This document shows, piece by piece, positions 27,667-38,434 of a stretch of 43,831 bases of DNA. The DNA comes from Pseudomonadota bacterium (GTDB lineage Bacteria; Pseudomonadota; Gammaproteobacteria; Xanthomonadales; Rhodanobacteraceae): assembly GCA_021793575.1 (NCBI GenBank), contig JAJYSM010000024.1, forward strand, positions 1 through 43,831. The letters are read 5' to 3'. Each line of letters opens with the position of its first letter. The first letter of the stretch is position 1. A program made the translations under genes and the position numbers. A model generated the notes under the pieces. That model ran no database searches. It was not told the origin of the DNA and was given only the letters and a program-made list of their open reading frames with translations.

Positions 27667-27801
27667 CCCTCTCCCCCGGCTCAGCCGGGGGAGAGGGCTG
27701 GGGTGAGGGGGCGCTTTTGGCTTTTGGTGGATGGCAAGGGAGAGAAGCAAAAAGCCTCCCCTTGCCCAGCCCTCTCCCCCGGCGGTGCCGGGGGAGAGGG
27801 C
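27667..27801. repeat. Two REP-like hairpins between guaB and guaA
   Basis: 27667-27697 is a 14-bp perfect stem with a 3-base loop (CCCTCTCCCCCGGC / GCCGGGGGAGAGGG). 27769-27801 is a 15-bp perfect stem of nearly the same sequence with loop GGT. Between them, GGCAAGGG (from 27733) pairs with CCCCTTGCC (27758-27766). The CCCTCTCCCCCGGC stem is of the type scattered through many Xanthomonadales genomes as REP elements. The first hairpin starts 12 bases before the guaA start codon and so may affect guaA expression relative to guaB. Confidence 0.85.
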
Positions 27802-27814
27802 TCAATGGCGGGCA

Positions 27815-29304
<1,490 letters not shown>

Positions 29305-29352
29305 CGCGCCCCGCCAGCAGGCTCGCCAGATCCGCCGCGGCCTGCCGTGGCG

Positions 29353-30225
29353 TTATGCGGTGCGGCGCAGCGACAGCGCCTGCGCTTCGGCCGCTTCCAG
29401 GGTGTTCTCGATCAGGGTGGCCACCGTCATCGGGCCGACCCCGCCGGGCACCGGCGTGATCCAGCTGGCCCGTTCGGCCGCCGCCGCGAAATCGACGTCG
29501 CCCACCAGCCGCCCGTCGTCGAGCCGGTTGATGCCCACATCGATCACCACCGCATCGCGCTTGATCCACTCGCCCTTGACCAGCCCCGGCTTGCCCACCG
29601 CGACCACCAGGATGTCCGCTTGGCGCACGTAGCTTTCCAGATCGCGGGTGAAGCGATGGCAGCAGGTCGTGGTGCAGCCGGCAATCATCAGCTCCAGCAC
29701 CAGCGGACGCCCCACGTGGTTGGACACCCCGACCACCACCGCATGCTGACCGCGCACCGGCCGGTCGGTGTGGCCGAGCAGGGTCATCACGCCCTTCGGC
29801 GTGCACGGACGCAGGCCGAAGCGGCGCAGCGCGAGCCGCCCCACGTTGACGGCCTGGAAGCCGTCCACGTCCTTGTCCGGATCGATGCGATCGACCAGCG
29901 CGTCCTCGTCGATGTGCGGCGGCAGCGGCGACTGCACCAGGATGCCGTGCACCTGCGGATCGGCATTCAGCCGGTCGATCAGCGCGAACAGGTCGGCCTG
30001 CGTGGTGTCGGCTGGCAGGTCGTGGCCGAACGAGCGGAAGCCGACCTGCTGGCAGGCCTTGCGCTTGTTGCGCACGTACACCGACGAGGCGGCGTCGTTG
30101 CCCACCATCACCACCGCCAGACCGGGTTCGGCGAGGCCCTGCCGCGCGCGTTCGGCGACGCGCTTGCCGACCCGCTCCAGCAGCTCCTGCGCAATGCGTT
30201 TGCCGTCGAGAATGCGTGCGCTCAT
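29353..30225 (-). CDS. folD: Bifunctional methylenetetrahydrofolate dehydrogenase/cyclohydrolase
   Basis: This enzyme interconverts 5,10-methylene-THF, methenyl-THF and 10-formyl-THF, using NADP. It is 290 residues. The catalytic segment [12 protein letters not shown] has Y50 and K54; QSPLPPHID, the Rossmann stretch [13 protein letters not shown] (Asn-His where many enzymes have Arg-Ser) and [12 protein letters not shown] are present. The VSNHVGRP variant is worth noting as a family subtype. It is encoded 80 bases before guaB on the same strand and preceded by its own promoter. Confidence 0.96.
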   Translation of the reverse strand: MSARILDGKRIAQELLERVGKRVAERARQGLAEPGLAVVMVGNDAASSVYVRNKRKACQQVGFRSFGHDLPADTTQADLFALIDRLNADPQVHGILVQSPLPPHIDEDALVDRIDPDKDVDGFQAVNVGRLALRRFGLRPCTPKGVMTLLGHTDRPVRGQHAVVVGVSNHVGRPLVLELMIAGCTTTCCHRFTRDLESYVRQADILVVAVGKPGLVKGEWIKRDAVVIDVGINRLDDGRLVGDVDFAAAAERASWITPVPGGVGPMTVATLIENTLEAAEAQALSLRRTA

Positions 30226-30251
30226 CTTGATGCCTGCCGGGTCAGTCGCCC

Positions 30252-30280
30252 ATTATCGCGGCTGGAACCCGAGCGTACAA
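30252..30280 (-). promoter_or_regulatory. Sigma-70 type promoter of folD
   Basis: On the minus strand TTGTAC (30275-30280), a 17-base spacer, and GATAAT (30252-30257), 26 bases before the folD ATG. Both hexamers are close to consensus and the spacer is optimal. The gap is shared with the divergent acetyltransferase gene, whose start lies 5 bases beyond the -35. Confidence 0.7.
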
Positions 30281-30285
30281 ACGAC

Positions 30286-30870
30286 ATGACCGCGCCTTCG
30301 ATCGCCCCCTTTCCGCCCATGTTGGAGCTCGGCGACGGCCGCCTGTGCCTGCGTCCATGGCAGGACGACGATGCCGACAGCCTGTTCGAGGCGGCGCGCG
30401 AATCGGTGACCAGCCTGGCTCGCTGGCTGCCCTGGTGCCACCCGGATTATCAGCGGCACGAAGCGATCGCGTGGATCGCCCGCTGCCGCGAGGGCTGGCA
30501 CGCCGGTGAGCATGCCGCGCTGCCGATATTCGATGCGGCGGGTGCTGAGCTGCTGGGCGCCGTCGGCCTGAACCAGTTCAACCGGGCGCATCGCAGCGCC
30601 AACCTGGGCTACTGGGTGCGCCAGTCGCGCCATGGGCAGGGCATCGCGGCAGCCGCCTGCCGACTCGTTACCCGCTTTGGCTTCGCGCAGCTGGGCCTTG
30701 CCCGCATCGAGATCGTGGTGCTGCCGGACAACCACGCCAGCCGGCGCACGGCGGAAAAGCTGGGAGCGCAGCTCGAGGCGATCGCCCGGCATCGGCTGTG
30801 GGTGGATGGCCAGCCCCGCGATGCCGCCGTGCATGCGCTGATTCCCGCCGATCTGCAGGGTGCGCGCTGA
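30286..30870 (+). CDS. GNAT N-acetyltransferase, RimJ/RimL type
   Basis: A 194-residue acetyl-CoA-dependent N-acetyltransferase. Family features: LCLRPWQDDDADSLFEAARE near the N-terminus, LGYWVRQSRHGQGIAAAACR with the acetyl-CoA-binding Q/R-x-x-G-x-G/A loop, and the late ASRRTAEKLGAQLEA segment. The start at 30286 (MTAPSIAPFPPM) is chosen by family length; the frame is open far upstream only because it runs antisense to folD. The substrate (ribosomal protein N-terminus or small molecule) cannot be told. It converges with the moeB-like gene, with 1 base between stops. Confidence 0.9.
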   Translation: MTAPSIAPFPPMLELGDGRLCLRPWQDDDADSLFEAARESVTSLARWLPWCHPDYQRHEAIAWIARCREGWHAGEHAALPIFDAAGAELLGAVGLNQFNRAHRSANLGYWVRQSRHGQGIAAAACRLVTRFGFAQLGLARIEIVVLPDNHASRRTAEKLGAQLEAIARHRLWVDGQPRDAAVHALIPADLQGAR

Positions 30871-30871
30871 C

Positions 30872-32041
30872 TCAGCCTGCGGCGCCGCACGCGCGGGCAA
30901 TATCCGCATAGCCGCTGAAGGTCGCGCCCGCGCCGCAGCCCGGACAGTTCGGGTCGCGCGGCAGGCGGATCTCGCTGAAGCGCAGGTCGAGTGCATCGAC
31001 CTGCAGCAGGCGCCCGACCATCGACTCGCCCAGCCCCAGGATCAGCTTCAGCGCTTCGGTGGCCTGCAGCAGGCCGACGAGGCCGGGCAGCACGCCGAGC
31101 ACGCCGGCCTCGCTGCAGTTGGGCGCCGCCGCCGCGCCGGGCGGCTCGGGAAACAGGCAGCGATAGCACGGCGAGTCGCTGCGGCGCGGATCGAACACGC
31201 TGAGCTGGCCGCTGAATCGCTCGACCGCGCCGTACACCATTGGCAGCTTAAGTCGCAGCGTGGCGGCAGCCAGCAGATAGCGCGTGGAGAAATTGTCGGC
31301 GCCGTCGATCAGCAGATCTTGCCCCGCGAGCAGCCGCTCCACGTTGTCGGCCTGCAGACGCTCGCGGCGGGTCTCGATGCGGATGCGCGGATTGAGCGCG
31401 AGCAGCGCGATGCGCGCCGATTCGGTCTTGGCCATGCCCACCCGCGCGTCGGCATGGATGATCTGCCGATGCAGGTTGGAGCGTTCGACCACGTCGTCGT
31501 CGATCAGGGTGAGCTGGCCCACCCCGGCCGCCGCCAGATACAGCGCCGCGGGCGAACCGAGGCCGCCGGCGCCCAGCAGCACCACTTTGGCGGCCGCCAG
31601 TGCAGCCTGGCCCGCAGCGCCGACCTGCGGCAGACGAAGCTGGCGGGCATAGCGCTCCATCGCGTCGGCATCCAGCGCAGCCGCTGCCAGCGGCAGCCCT
31701 TCGGCTTTCCAGCGCGCAAAGCCGCCGGCCACCGAGCTCACCTTGTGATAGCCCATGCGCAGCAGGGTCTCGGCCGCGAGCAGCGAACGCTGGCCGCTGC
31801 CGCACAGCGCGACGATGGGACGCTGGCGATCGGCTTCAACCTGCTCGATGCGCAGTTCAAGGAAGCCGCGCGACAGGCCCAGCGCGCCGGCGGGCGTGCC
31901 GGCGGCGCGCTCGGCATCCTCACGCACGTCGAGCAGCAGCGCACCCTGCGCTTGCAGGGCGAGCGCCTGGGTCGGCGCCAGTTCGGAAGTGCGCGCGCGC
32001 AGCGCGGTGAGCCAGGCGTCGCGGTTCAGGGGTTCGCTCAT
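30872..32041 (-). CDS. moeB: Rhodanese-MoeB/ThiF fusion, molybdopterin-synthase adenylyltransferase
   Basis: A 389-residue E1-like enzyme that adenylates the C-terminal glycine of a sulfur-carrier protein (MoaD/ThiS type) for sulfur transfer. Residues 1-118 are a rhodanese domain with active C80 (ALCGSGQRS). Then YARQLRLPQVG leads into the ThiF domain with GAGGLGS (157-163), DDDVVERSNLHRQ, and zinc ligands CYRC and CPGC. In eukaryotic MOCS3 and many bacteria the rhodanese domain is C-terminal; here it is N-terminal, a form I associate with Xanthomonadales. The zinc-binding C-terminus looks complete. Confidence 0.93.
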   Translation of the reverse strand: MSEPLNRDAWLTALRARTSELAPTQALALQAQGALLLDVREDAERAAGTPAGALGLSRGFLELRIEQVEADRQRPIVALCGSGQRSLLAAETLLRMGYHKVSSVAGGFARWKAEGLPLAAAALDADAMERYARQLRLPQVGAAGQAALAAAKVVLLGAGGLGSPAALYLAAAGVGQLTLIDDDVVERSNLHRQIIHADARVGMAKTESARIALLALNPRIRIETRRERLQADNVERLLAGQDLLIDGADNFSTRYLLAAATLRLKLPMVYGAVERFSGQLSVFDPRRSDSPCYRCLFPEPPGAAAAPNCSEAGVLGVLPGLVGLLQATEALKLILGLGESMVGRLLQVDALDLRFSEIRLPRDPNCPGCGAGATFSGYADIARACGAAG

Positions 32042-32084
32042 GCGGGCAGTCTACGAGAAGCCGGCCGGCGCGAGCAGCCCGCGC

Positions 32085-33488
32085 TCAGCGCGTGCGCTTG
32101 ATCAGATCGCTGACCCGGCGCCGGGCCTTTTGCTGCTGCTCCTTGGTCAGCACCTTCGTGCGTCCCGCGTACGGGTTTTCGCCCTCGCGGAAGGCGATGC
32201 GCACCGGTGTGCCTTCCAGCCGGAAGCGCTTGCGGAAGAAGTTTTCAAGGTAACGCTGGTACGCCGGCGCGATGTGCTTGGTGCGGGTACCGTGGATCAC
32301 GATGGTGGGCGGGTTGCTGCCCCCCGGATGGGCAAAGCGCAACTTCGGCGCGTGGCCATTGACCAGCGGCGGCTGATAGCCCTCGTAGGCCTTTTCCAGC
32401 GTCTTGGTGAGCTCGGAGGAGACCAGCTCCTTGGTCGCGGATGCATGCGCGCGCACCACCGCGCGCATCAGTTCACGCAGGCCTGAACCGTGCAAGGCGG
32501 AGATATACACCTGCTTGGCCCAGTCGACGAACACCAGCCGGCGATCCAGCGCGCGGATGCACTCGTCGCGCTGGTATTTGTCCATGCCGTCCCACTTGTT
32601 GATGGCGATCACCAGCGCGCGGCCTTCGTCCATCGCGTAGCCGATCAGGGTGAGATCCTGGTCGGCCAGGTTTTCGCGCGCGTCGATCATCACCACCACT
32701 ACCTGGGCGGCGGCGATCGACTGCAGCGTCTTGATCACGCTGAATTTCTCCAGCGCCTCTTCCACCCGTGCCTTGCGCCGGATGCCGGCAGTGTCGATCA
32801 GCGTGTAGCGCTTGCCGTCGCGTTCCAGCGCCACCCGGATCGGGTCGCGGGTGGTGCCGGCGACGTCGGAGACGATCAGCCGCTCCTCGCCGAGCAAACG
32901 GTTGATCAGGGTGGATTTGCCGGCGTTCGGACGGCCGACGATGGCGACGCGGATGCTGCCGCCCTCGCCCTCGGCCTCAAGCGTGCTTTCCTCGTCGACC
33001 GGCAGCAGCGGCAGCACCAGCGCGATCAGCTCGTCGGTGCCGCGGTTATGCGCAGCGGACAGCGGCAGCGTGGCCGCGAGGCCGAAGCCGGCGAACTCGG
33101 CCAGCGCGTTCTGCTCGTCCAGTCCGTCGGTCTTGTTGACCGCCGCGATGATCGGCTTGCCGCTGCGCCGCAGCTCGTTGAGGATCACGTGATCCTGCGG
33201 CAGCAGGCCGTCGCGGGCGTCCACCACGAACACCAGCACGTGGGCTTCCTCGATCGCCAGCCGCACCTGCTTCGCGGTCAATACATCCATCGCCTCCTCG
33301 ACGCCCGACAGGCCGCCGGTATCGACCACCACGAACGGCCGCTCGCCGCTGCGGCAGACGCCGTAGTGACGGTCGCGGGTGACGCCAGGCATGTCGGCCA
33401 CCAGCGCGTCGCGGCTGCGCGTCAGTACGTTGAAGAGGGTCGATTTGCCGACATTGGGACGACCGACCAGGGCGACTACGGGCAGCAT
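32085..33488 (-). CDS. der: GTPase Der (EngA), ribosome assembly
   Basis: An essential double-GTPase for 50S subunit maturation. It is 467 residues. The first G domain has GRPNVGKSTLFN from residue 8 and DTGGLSGVEE; the second has GRPNAGKSTLIN near 186, DTAGIRRKARVEE and NKWDGMDKYQRDE. A KH-like C-terminal domain ends in a basic tail (EQQQKARRRVSDLIKRTR). It follows bamB by 22 bases in the conserved yfgM-bamB-der order. Confidence 0.97.
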   Translation of the reverse strand: MLPVVALVGRPNVGKSTLFNVLTRSRDALVADMPGVTRDRHYGVCRSGERPFVVVDTGGLSGVEEAMDVLTAKQVRLAIEEAHVLVFVVDARDGLLPQDHVILNELRRSGKPIIAAVNKTDGLDEQNALAEFAGFGLAATLPLSAAHNRGTDELIALVLPLLPVDEESTLEAEGEGGSIRVAIVGRPNAGKSTLINRLLGEERLIVSDVAGTTRDPIRVALERDGKRYTLIDTAGIRRKARVEEALEKFSVIKTLQSIAAAQVVVVMIDARENLADQDLTLIGYAMDEGRALVIAINKWDGMDKYQRDECIRALDRRLVFVDWAKQVYISALHGSGLRELMRAVVRAHASATKELVSSELTKTLEKAYEGYQPPLVNGHAPKLRFAHPGGSNPPTIVIHGTRTKHIAPAYQRYLENFFRKRFRLEGTPVRIAFREGENPYAGRTKVLTKEQQQKARRRVSDLIKRTR

Positions 33489-33510
33489 GATGGAGGCACG
33501 GTCGGCGCGA

Positions 33511-34722
33511 TCAGTGCGCGGACAGACGGTAAGCGCCGATATGGCCCTTCACGTCCTCGACGTAGACGGTGTCGCCCACCACCAGCGGCTGCGCACGGAT
33601 GGCCTTCTTGGACAGCCGCTCGCGTGCTGCCAGCGCGCCGTCACCGGTCTGCAGCCAGTGCACATAGCCGTCCAGATCGCCGACCACCACGTAGTCACCC
33701 TGCACCGCCGGCCCGGTCAGCCAACGGTACTTCAACGCAGCGTTCTTCCAGATGTCCGCACCGCCGGACCTATCGAAGGCCCACACCTGCGAGTTGTCGT
33801 CAACGCCAAAGATCGCGTTGCCGCCGATCGCCAGCGAATCGAAGCTGGAGAACGGATGCGCCCACAGCGGACGCCCGCTGGGGCCATCCACCGCCGCCAG
33901 ATTGCCATGGTAGGCCGCAGCATACAGCGTGGTTCCGTCGAGCAGCACCGAGCCGTCGACATCATCCAGGCGGTCGATCTCGGTGCGGCCTTCGCCGCTG
34001 GCCAGCCGCTGTTCCCACAGCTTCGAGCCGTTGTCCAGCCGAAGTGCGATCAGCTTGCCGTCGTCGCTGCCGAAAAACACCACGCCATTGGCCACCAGCA
34101 GGCCGCCGTTGCCACGCAGGCTGAGCAGCGGCACATTGCCCTGGTCGTAGACCCAACGCCGTTTGCCGGTGGCGGCATCAAGGCCGTAGACGCGACCATC
34201 CTCGGTGCGAACCACCACCAGATCACCGGCAATCGCCGGCGACGCCAGCACCTCGGAATCCAGTTCGGCTTCCCAGCGCGGGGCGCCGTCCTTGGCATTC
34301 ACACCGTAGACGTGGCCGTCGAGTGTGCCGACTGCAAGCAGATCGCCTGCCACCACCGGACCGCCGGCGTACATGGCGTCCTTGCGCTTCTTGTCGCCCC
34401 AACCGAACCAGCCGTGGGTGCGCGAGCTTTTCGACCACAGCGTCTTGCCGGTATTCGCATCGATCGCGGCCAGCTTGCCGTCGGTGCTGTCGGCATACAG
34501 CACACCGTCGACCACACTCGGACGCAGGCGCACGCCGCTTTCGCCGGCGCCGTCACCGACACTGGTTCGCCACAGCCGGGTGACCTTGACGGTCGGCTTG
34601 AAATCCTTGATCAGCGGTGTCGGTGGCTGGACATTTTCCTTCTTGAAGGAATGGCAGCCGGCAAGCCCTACGAGCGAGGTCAAAGTGATCAGCAAGACGC
34701 GTTTCATCATTTCAGGTTTCAT
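33511..34722 (-). CDS. bamB: Outer-membrane assembly lipoprotein BamB
   Basis: A 403-residue beta-propeller lipoprotein of the BAM complex, which inserts beta-barrel proteins in the outer membrane. The signal peptide ends in lipobox VGLAGC with Cys 23. Repeated PQQ-like blades are visible (GKTLWSKS, GAPRWEAEL, GKRRWVYDQ, SKLWEQRL, GRPLWAHPF). ATG at 34722 overlaps the yfgM stop (ATGA); an internal ATG pair at 34705-34710 could also serve. Confidence 0.95.
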   Translation of the reverse strand: MKPEMMKRVLLITLTSLVGLAGCHSFKKENVQPPTPLIKDFKPTVKVTRLWRTSVGDGAGESGVRLRPSVVDGVLYADSTDGKLAAIDANTGKTLWSKSSRTHGWFGWGDKKRKDAMYAGGPVVAGDLLAVGTLDGHVYGVNAKDGAPRWEAELDSEVLASPAIAGDLVVVRTEDGRVYGLDAATGKRRWVYDQGNVPLLSLRGNGGLLVANGVVFFGSDDGKLIALRLDNGSKLWEQRLASGEGRTEIDRLDDVDGSVLLDGTTLYAAAYHGNLAAVDGPSGRPLWAHPFSSFDSLAIGGNAIFGVDDNSQVWAFDRSGGADIWKNAALKYRWLTGPAVQGDYVVVGDLDGYVHWLQTGDGALAARERLSKKAIRAQPLVVGDTVYVEDVKGHIGAYRLSAH

Positions 34723-35369
34723 GCACCCTGCTTCCCGGCCACGGCCAAATCATCGAGTTTCATCTGCAAGGCACCGCGCTGCGGCGCTTCTCCGCCCAAC
34801 GTCGACAGGGCCATCTGATAGGCCTTGCGTGCATCATCAGAACGCCCAAGCTTGACCAGCGCATCACCGCGGAGTTCCTGCGCCAGTCCCTGGTAGCTGC
34901 CCGCCGGAATCTGATCGAGTGTGGCCAGCGCTGTTGCACCGTTGCCACGCGCCAGCTCCACCTGCGTCAGGCGTAGGTCCACCAGCGCCTTCAGCGCGGG
35001 CTCACCGGCATGGGCCTGGGCCCACTGCAGCGACGCCTCGGCCTTGTCCAGCTGCTTGTCCTGCACCTGCTGGCGCGCCTGATCGCTGAGCGCGAAAACC
35101 GCATACGGCGATTTGGCGTAGTCCTTCATCAACTGATCAGTCAGGCTAGTTGCCTCCGCGGCATTGCCCGAGGCCAGTGCACCGCGAACCTGCTGATAGA
35201 GTTGCGCTGCCGCGCTCTCGTTGCGTGCCTGGTGATTGCGCCACTGCTGCCAGCCAAAGATGCCTACCAGGCCAATCGCGATACCGACGACAATGGACAG
35301 CCCGTTTTCACGCAGCCACTTCTGGACGAGTTCGCTCTGTTCGTATTTGTCGTATTCGTCAAATGCCAT
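34719..35369 (-). CDS. yfgM: YfgM family tetratricopeptide membrane protein
   Basis: 216 residues with one N-terminal membrane anchor (about 24-42, LSIVVGIAIGLVGIFGW) after the family start MAFDEYDKYEQSELVQKWLRE, then a periplasmic TPR-like region (NAAEATSLTDQLMKDYAKSP and YAVFALSDQA). YfgM associates with the Sec translocon and periplasmic chaperones in E. coli. The frame is open to 35417, but the MAFDEY start matches homologues. Its stop overlaps the bamB start, so outer-membrane assembly and secretion functions are co-expressed. Confidence 0.93.
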   Translation of the reverse strand: MAFDEYDKYEQSELVQKWLRENGLSIVVGIAIGLVGIFGWQQWRNHQARNESAAAQLYQQVRGALASGNAAEATSLTDQLMKDYAKSPYAVFALSDQARQQVQDKQLDKAEASLQWAQAHAGEPALKALVDLRLTQVELARGNGATALATLDQIPAGSYQGLAQELRGDALVKLGRSDDARKAYQMALSTLGGEAPQRGALQMKLDDLAVAGKQGA

Positions 35370-35450
35370 GCATTCACCCATCAGGGCCGGTCGACGCTGG
35401 AGCATGCCAGTAGTCAACGCGGCAAGAAGTTAAAAGGCAGAAACAAGCAG

Positions 35451-35472
35451 GCCCGCTCGGCATCGAGCGGGC
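35451..35472 (-). terminator. Putative terminator after rodZ
   Basis: An 8-bp perfect stem (GCCCGCTC / GAGCGGGC) with 6-base loop, 50 bases downstream of the rodZ stop. On the minus strand it is followed by CTGCTTGTTTCTG, only a weak T-rich stretch, so termination may be partial. Confidence 0.5.
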
Positions 35473-35521
35473 AGTGGACAAGCATAACCGAAATGAGCCG
35501 CCGGAGCGGCCCGGGCGCTGA

Positions 35522-36517
35522 TCAGAGACTGGCCGCGGAGGCCTTGCCGTCCTGCATCTGCACGCGAAAGTGCGCCACGTTGGCGTGCCGAAAATCGTCC
35601 AGCGGGACCGACTGGCCGTCGATGCTGATCTGCGCCGCAGTGGCATTGCCGATACGCACATCCAGCGGCTGATCACTGTGATACGTCTTGGTGCTGCCGG
35701 CCGGCAGCAGCCCGTATTCCAGCCGCGTACCGTCGCTGTCGGTGACTTCGACCCAGCTGGGCGCGGTCAGGCTGAGCCCGAGGCTGTGACTGCCGGTTCC
35801 GCTGTTGGCAGCCGGCACGGCCGGCTGGGCTGGCTGCACGCTGCTGCTATCCATATTCGGAAACGGTGCCATCGAAGCAAGCAAAGGTTGCTCCTGCGCC
35901 TGTGGCTCACTCAATTTGGGAGCGGACAACCGCACCGTGCCGTGGCTGGCCAGTACCGCTCCCGCGCTGCCGGCAGTGGCGGGTGCGTCCTGCTGCGCCA
36001 CCGGTGCGGCATCCAGCGGAGCCAGGTGGGTGATCGAGCGATCCAGCGTACCGCGCACGCCCAGCCAGATCATCGGCACCACGAATACCGCCGTCAGTAC
36101 CACATAAGTCGCAGCAGTCGCGTAACGATCGAAAAGGAAACGCGAATGCGAAATGCCACCGGTCGTCACCAAGCTTGGCTCGACCTGCCTGATACGGGCG
36201 AGCTCCCCCTGAATCGACGCCTCGTCGATGCCCAGATGGCGGCCGTACTTGCCGATGTAGCTGGCAAGATAGATTTTCGAGTCGATGGCGTCGCATTCGC
36301 CTTGCTCGAGCTGACGCAGTATGCGTGACGGAAGTCGCAGCGCATGCGCACACGAGTCAAGATCCAGTCCGCGCGCTTCACGCGCTGCATGCAGCTGAGC
36401 ACCGAAGCTTGCGCCGTGGGGCTGTGTGGACGGGACGCCCAATTCAGGCAGATTGACACCGAACAGGTCGGAATCATTTGCATCCTGTGGGGCCGGAATG
36501 GGCTGCATGGTGGTCAT
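35522..36517 (-). CDS. rodZ: RodZ-like cytoskeletal/HTH membrane protein
   Basis: 331 residues. The N-terminal Xre-type HTH (GAQLHAAREARGLDLDSCAH, then ALRLPSRILRQLEQGE) spans about 38-100. A membrane segment (YVVLTAVFVVPMIWLGV) follows near 138-154, then a Pro/Gln-rich linker and a C-terminal DUF4115 beta domain (LTAPSWVEVTDSDGTRLEYG to FRVQMQDG). RodZ links MreB to the cell envelope in rod-shape control. It overlaps the pilW stop by 4 bases. The ispG and hisS genes that often lie between rodZ and yfgM are not here. Confidence 0.92.
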   Translation of the reverse strand: MTTMQPIPAPQDANDSDLFGVNLPELGVPSTQPHGASFGAQLHAAREARGLDLDSCAHALRLPSRILRQLEQGECDAIDSKIYLASYIGKYGRHLGIDEASIQGELARIRQVEPSLVTTGGISHSRFLFDRYATAATYVVLTAVFVVPMIWLGVRGTLDRSITHLAPLDAAPVAQQDAPATAGSAGAVLASHGTVRLSAPKLSEPQAQEQPLLASMAPFPNMDSSSVQPAQPAVPAANSGTGSHSLGLSLTAPSWVEVTDSDGTRLEYGLLPAGSTKTYHSDQPLDVRIGNATAAQISIDGQSVPLDDFRHANVAHFRVQMQDGKASAASL

Positions 36518-37299
36518 GGGCTGGTGGGGGTGAGTGCGTGCGCCTGCACCGAATCCGGGAACAGGCTGTGCAGTCGCTTGCTGTAGACGAGGGCACCTTC
36601 CCGGTTACCCAGACGGGACTCGATATCGTAGCCAAGCTTCAACGCGGCCGGCGTCGGCTGGCCCAGCGCATCAAAACGCTGGATGAACGCGCGCGCGCGA
36701 AACGCATCGTTATGCATGTAGAGCGTATTCGCAAGCTGAAAGAGTGCCTCTGCATTGTTCGGATTATGCGCGATCGCGTCACGAAAACTCGCTTCAGCCC
36801 CCGGAATATCGTTAATCTTCAGCTGACATACCCCGGCATTTGTCAGCGCCATGTCGGGCGTCTGGTAGAACGGGTCGGCCACCGCCTTCTTGAAATAGGC
36901 CAGCGCCTCGGCTGATTTCCCGGTGCGGCAAAGGAACTGCCCGAGGTTGTTGTTCTCCGCGCCCTTGGTGGGTTCAAGCTCCTGCGCCTTGCGGAAATTC
37001 AGCTCAGCCTCGGGAAGATTGTTGATGCGCTCGTACAGCACCGCGATGACCGTGTGGGCCGGCGCGTAGTCGGGATCGAACTTCAGCGCCATGTTCAGCT
37101 TGACCAGAGCCGACTGCAGGTCACCGTTGGCCATGTAGCGCTGGCCAAGCTCGGTATGCACGCGGGCGGCATCCACCGCCTGCTGTGCCTTGCTGGTCTT
37201 GGGCATGTTCTTGCCCAGCAGGTTGCTGTCGGTATGCGTGGTGACACAGCCGGCCAGCGTCAGCAGCAGACTAAAAATCAGCGTCCGATCAAAGCGCAT
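36514..37299 (-). CDS. pilW: Type IV pilus pilotin lipoprotein PilW/PilF
   Basis: 261 residues with a lipoprotein signal ending TLAGC (Cys 18) and about five to six TPR repeats ([52 protein letters not shown] and others). PilF/PilW places and stabilises the PilQ secretin in the outer membrane. It overlaps rlmN by 11 bases at its start and rodZ by 4 at its end; this rlmN-pilF-rodZ order is widely conserved in gammaproteobacteria. Confidence 0.94.
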   Translation of the reverse strand: MRFDRTLIFSLLLTLAGCVTTHTDSNLLGKNMPKTSKAQQAVDAARVHTELGQRYMANGDLQSALVKLNMALKFDPDYAPAHTVIAVLYERINNLPEAELNFRKAQELEPTKGAENNNLGQFLCRTGKSAEALAYFKKAVADPFYQTPDMALTNAGVCQLKINDIPGAEASFRDAIAHNPNNAEALFQLANTLYMHNDAFRARAFIQRFDALGQPTPAALKLGYDIESRLGNREGALVYSKRLHSLFPDSVQAHALTPTSP

Positions 37300-38422
37300 G
37301 CATCACTCCTTCATCGTGCCGTTTGCGAAGATCGGCGCTGCGCCGCGTGCGATCGGTCACCTGCCCGGCCAGTTGGCCACAGGCCGCGTCGATATCGTCG
37401 CCACGCGTACGCCGCAACATGGTCAGCACGCCGGCATTCAACAACTGCGTCTGGAAGTCACGGATGTCATTCGCATCCGAACGCTCGAAGCGGGTGCCGG
37501 GGAAGGGATTGAACGGAATCAGGTTGACCTTGCACGCAGGCAGTTTGCGCATCAGCTTGATCAGCTGACGGGCGTGCTCGGGCTGATCGTTGACGCCCTT
37601 CATCAAGGTGTATTCGAAGGTGATCGAGGTGCGTGGCTTGCGCGCCACCCAGCGCTGGCAGGCTGCCAGCAGCTCGGCGATCGGATAACGCTTGTTGAGC
37701 GGTACCAGCTCGGTGCGCAGCTCGTCGTTGGCCGCATGCAGCGATACCGCCAGCGATACGTCGATCGCATCGGACAGCTGGTCGATCAGCGGCACCATGC
37801 CGGCAGTCGACAGGGTGACGCGCTTGGCCGCCAGGCCAAAGCCAAGGTCGTCGCGCATCAGCCGCATTGCCTTGACCACGTTGTCGAAATTGGCCAGCGG
37901 CTCGCCCATACCCATCATCACCACGTTGGTGATGCGGCGGTTCTGATGGGTGACGTTGCCCAGGTATTTCGCCGCCACCCACACCTGGCCGATGATCTCG
38001 GCGGTGGACAGGTTGCGATTGAAGCCCTGCGCGCCGGTGGAGCAGAACTGGCAGTTCAGCGCGCAGCCGATCTGCGAGGACACGCACAGCGTGCCGCGGG
38101 TCGGCTCGGGGATGTAGACCGTCTCGATCGCATTGCCGCTGTCCATGCCCAACAGCCACTTGTGGGTACCGTCGGTAGCGGCCTTGTCCAGCAGAGTCTT
38201 CGGCGCGCCGACATAACAGACCTCGTTGAGCTTGGCGCGCAGCGCCTTGCCCACGTCGGTCATGTTCTCGAAGCTGTCTTCCAGGTCGTGATAGATCCAC
38301 TTCATCACCTGCTCGGCGCGATACGGCTTCTCGCCGATCTGCGTGAAGAAATCACGCAGACCTTGCCGATCGAAATCGAGCAGATTGACTTTGGATGGTG
38401 GAATCGCGACAGCCTGATTCAC
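37289..38422 (-). CDS. rlmN: Dual-specificity 23S rRNA/tRNA adenine-2 methyltransferase RlmN
   Basis: A radical-SAM enzyme methylating C2 of A2503 in 23S rRNA and A37 in some tRNAs. It is 377 residues. The Fe-S cluster motif is C120, C124, C127 ([15 protein letters not shown]); [16 protein letters not shown] and [12 protein letters not shown] (with the methyl-carrying Cys) are present. Length is normal. It lies 12 bases after ndk on the same strand. Confidence 0.96.
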   Translation of the reverse strand: MNQAVAIPPSKVNLLDFDRQGLRDFFTQIGEKPYRAEQVMKWIYHDLEDSFENMTDVGKALRAKLNEVCYVGAPKTLLDKAATDGTHKWLLGMDSGNAIETVYIPEPTRGTLCVSSQIGCALNCQFCSTGAQGFNRNLSTAEIIGQVWVAAKYLGNVTHQNRRITNVVMMGMGEPLANFDNVVKAMRLMRDDLGFGLAAKRVTLSTAGMVPLIDQLSDAIDVSLAVSLHAANDELRTELVPLNKRYPIAELLAACQRWVARKPRTSITFEYTLMKGVNDQPEHARQLIKLMRKLPACKVNLIPFNPFPGTRFERSDANDIRDFQTQLLNAGVLTMLRRTRGDDIDAACGQLAGQVTDRTRRSADLRKRHDEGVMHAL

Positions 38423-38434
38423 AACGTGGATACC

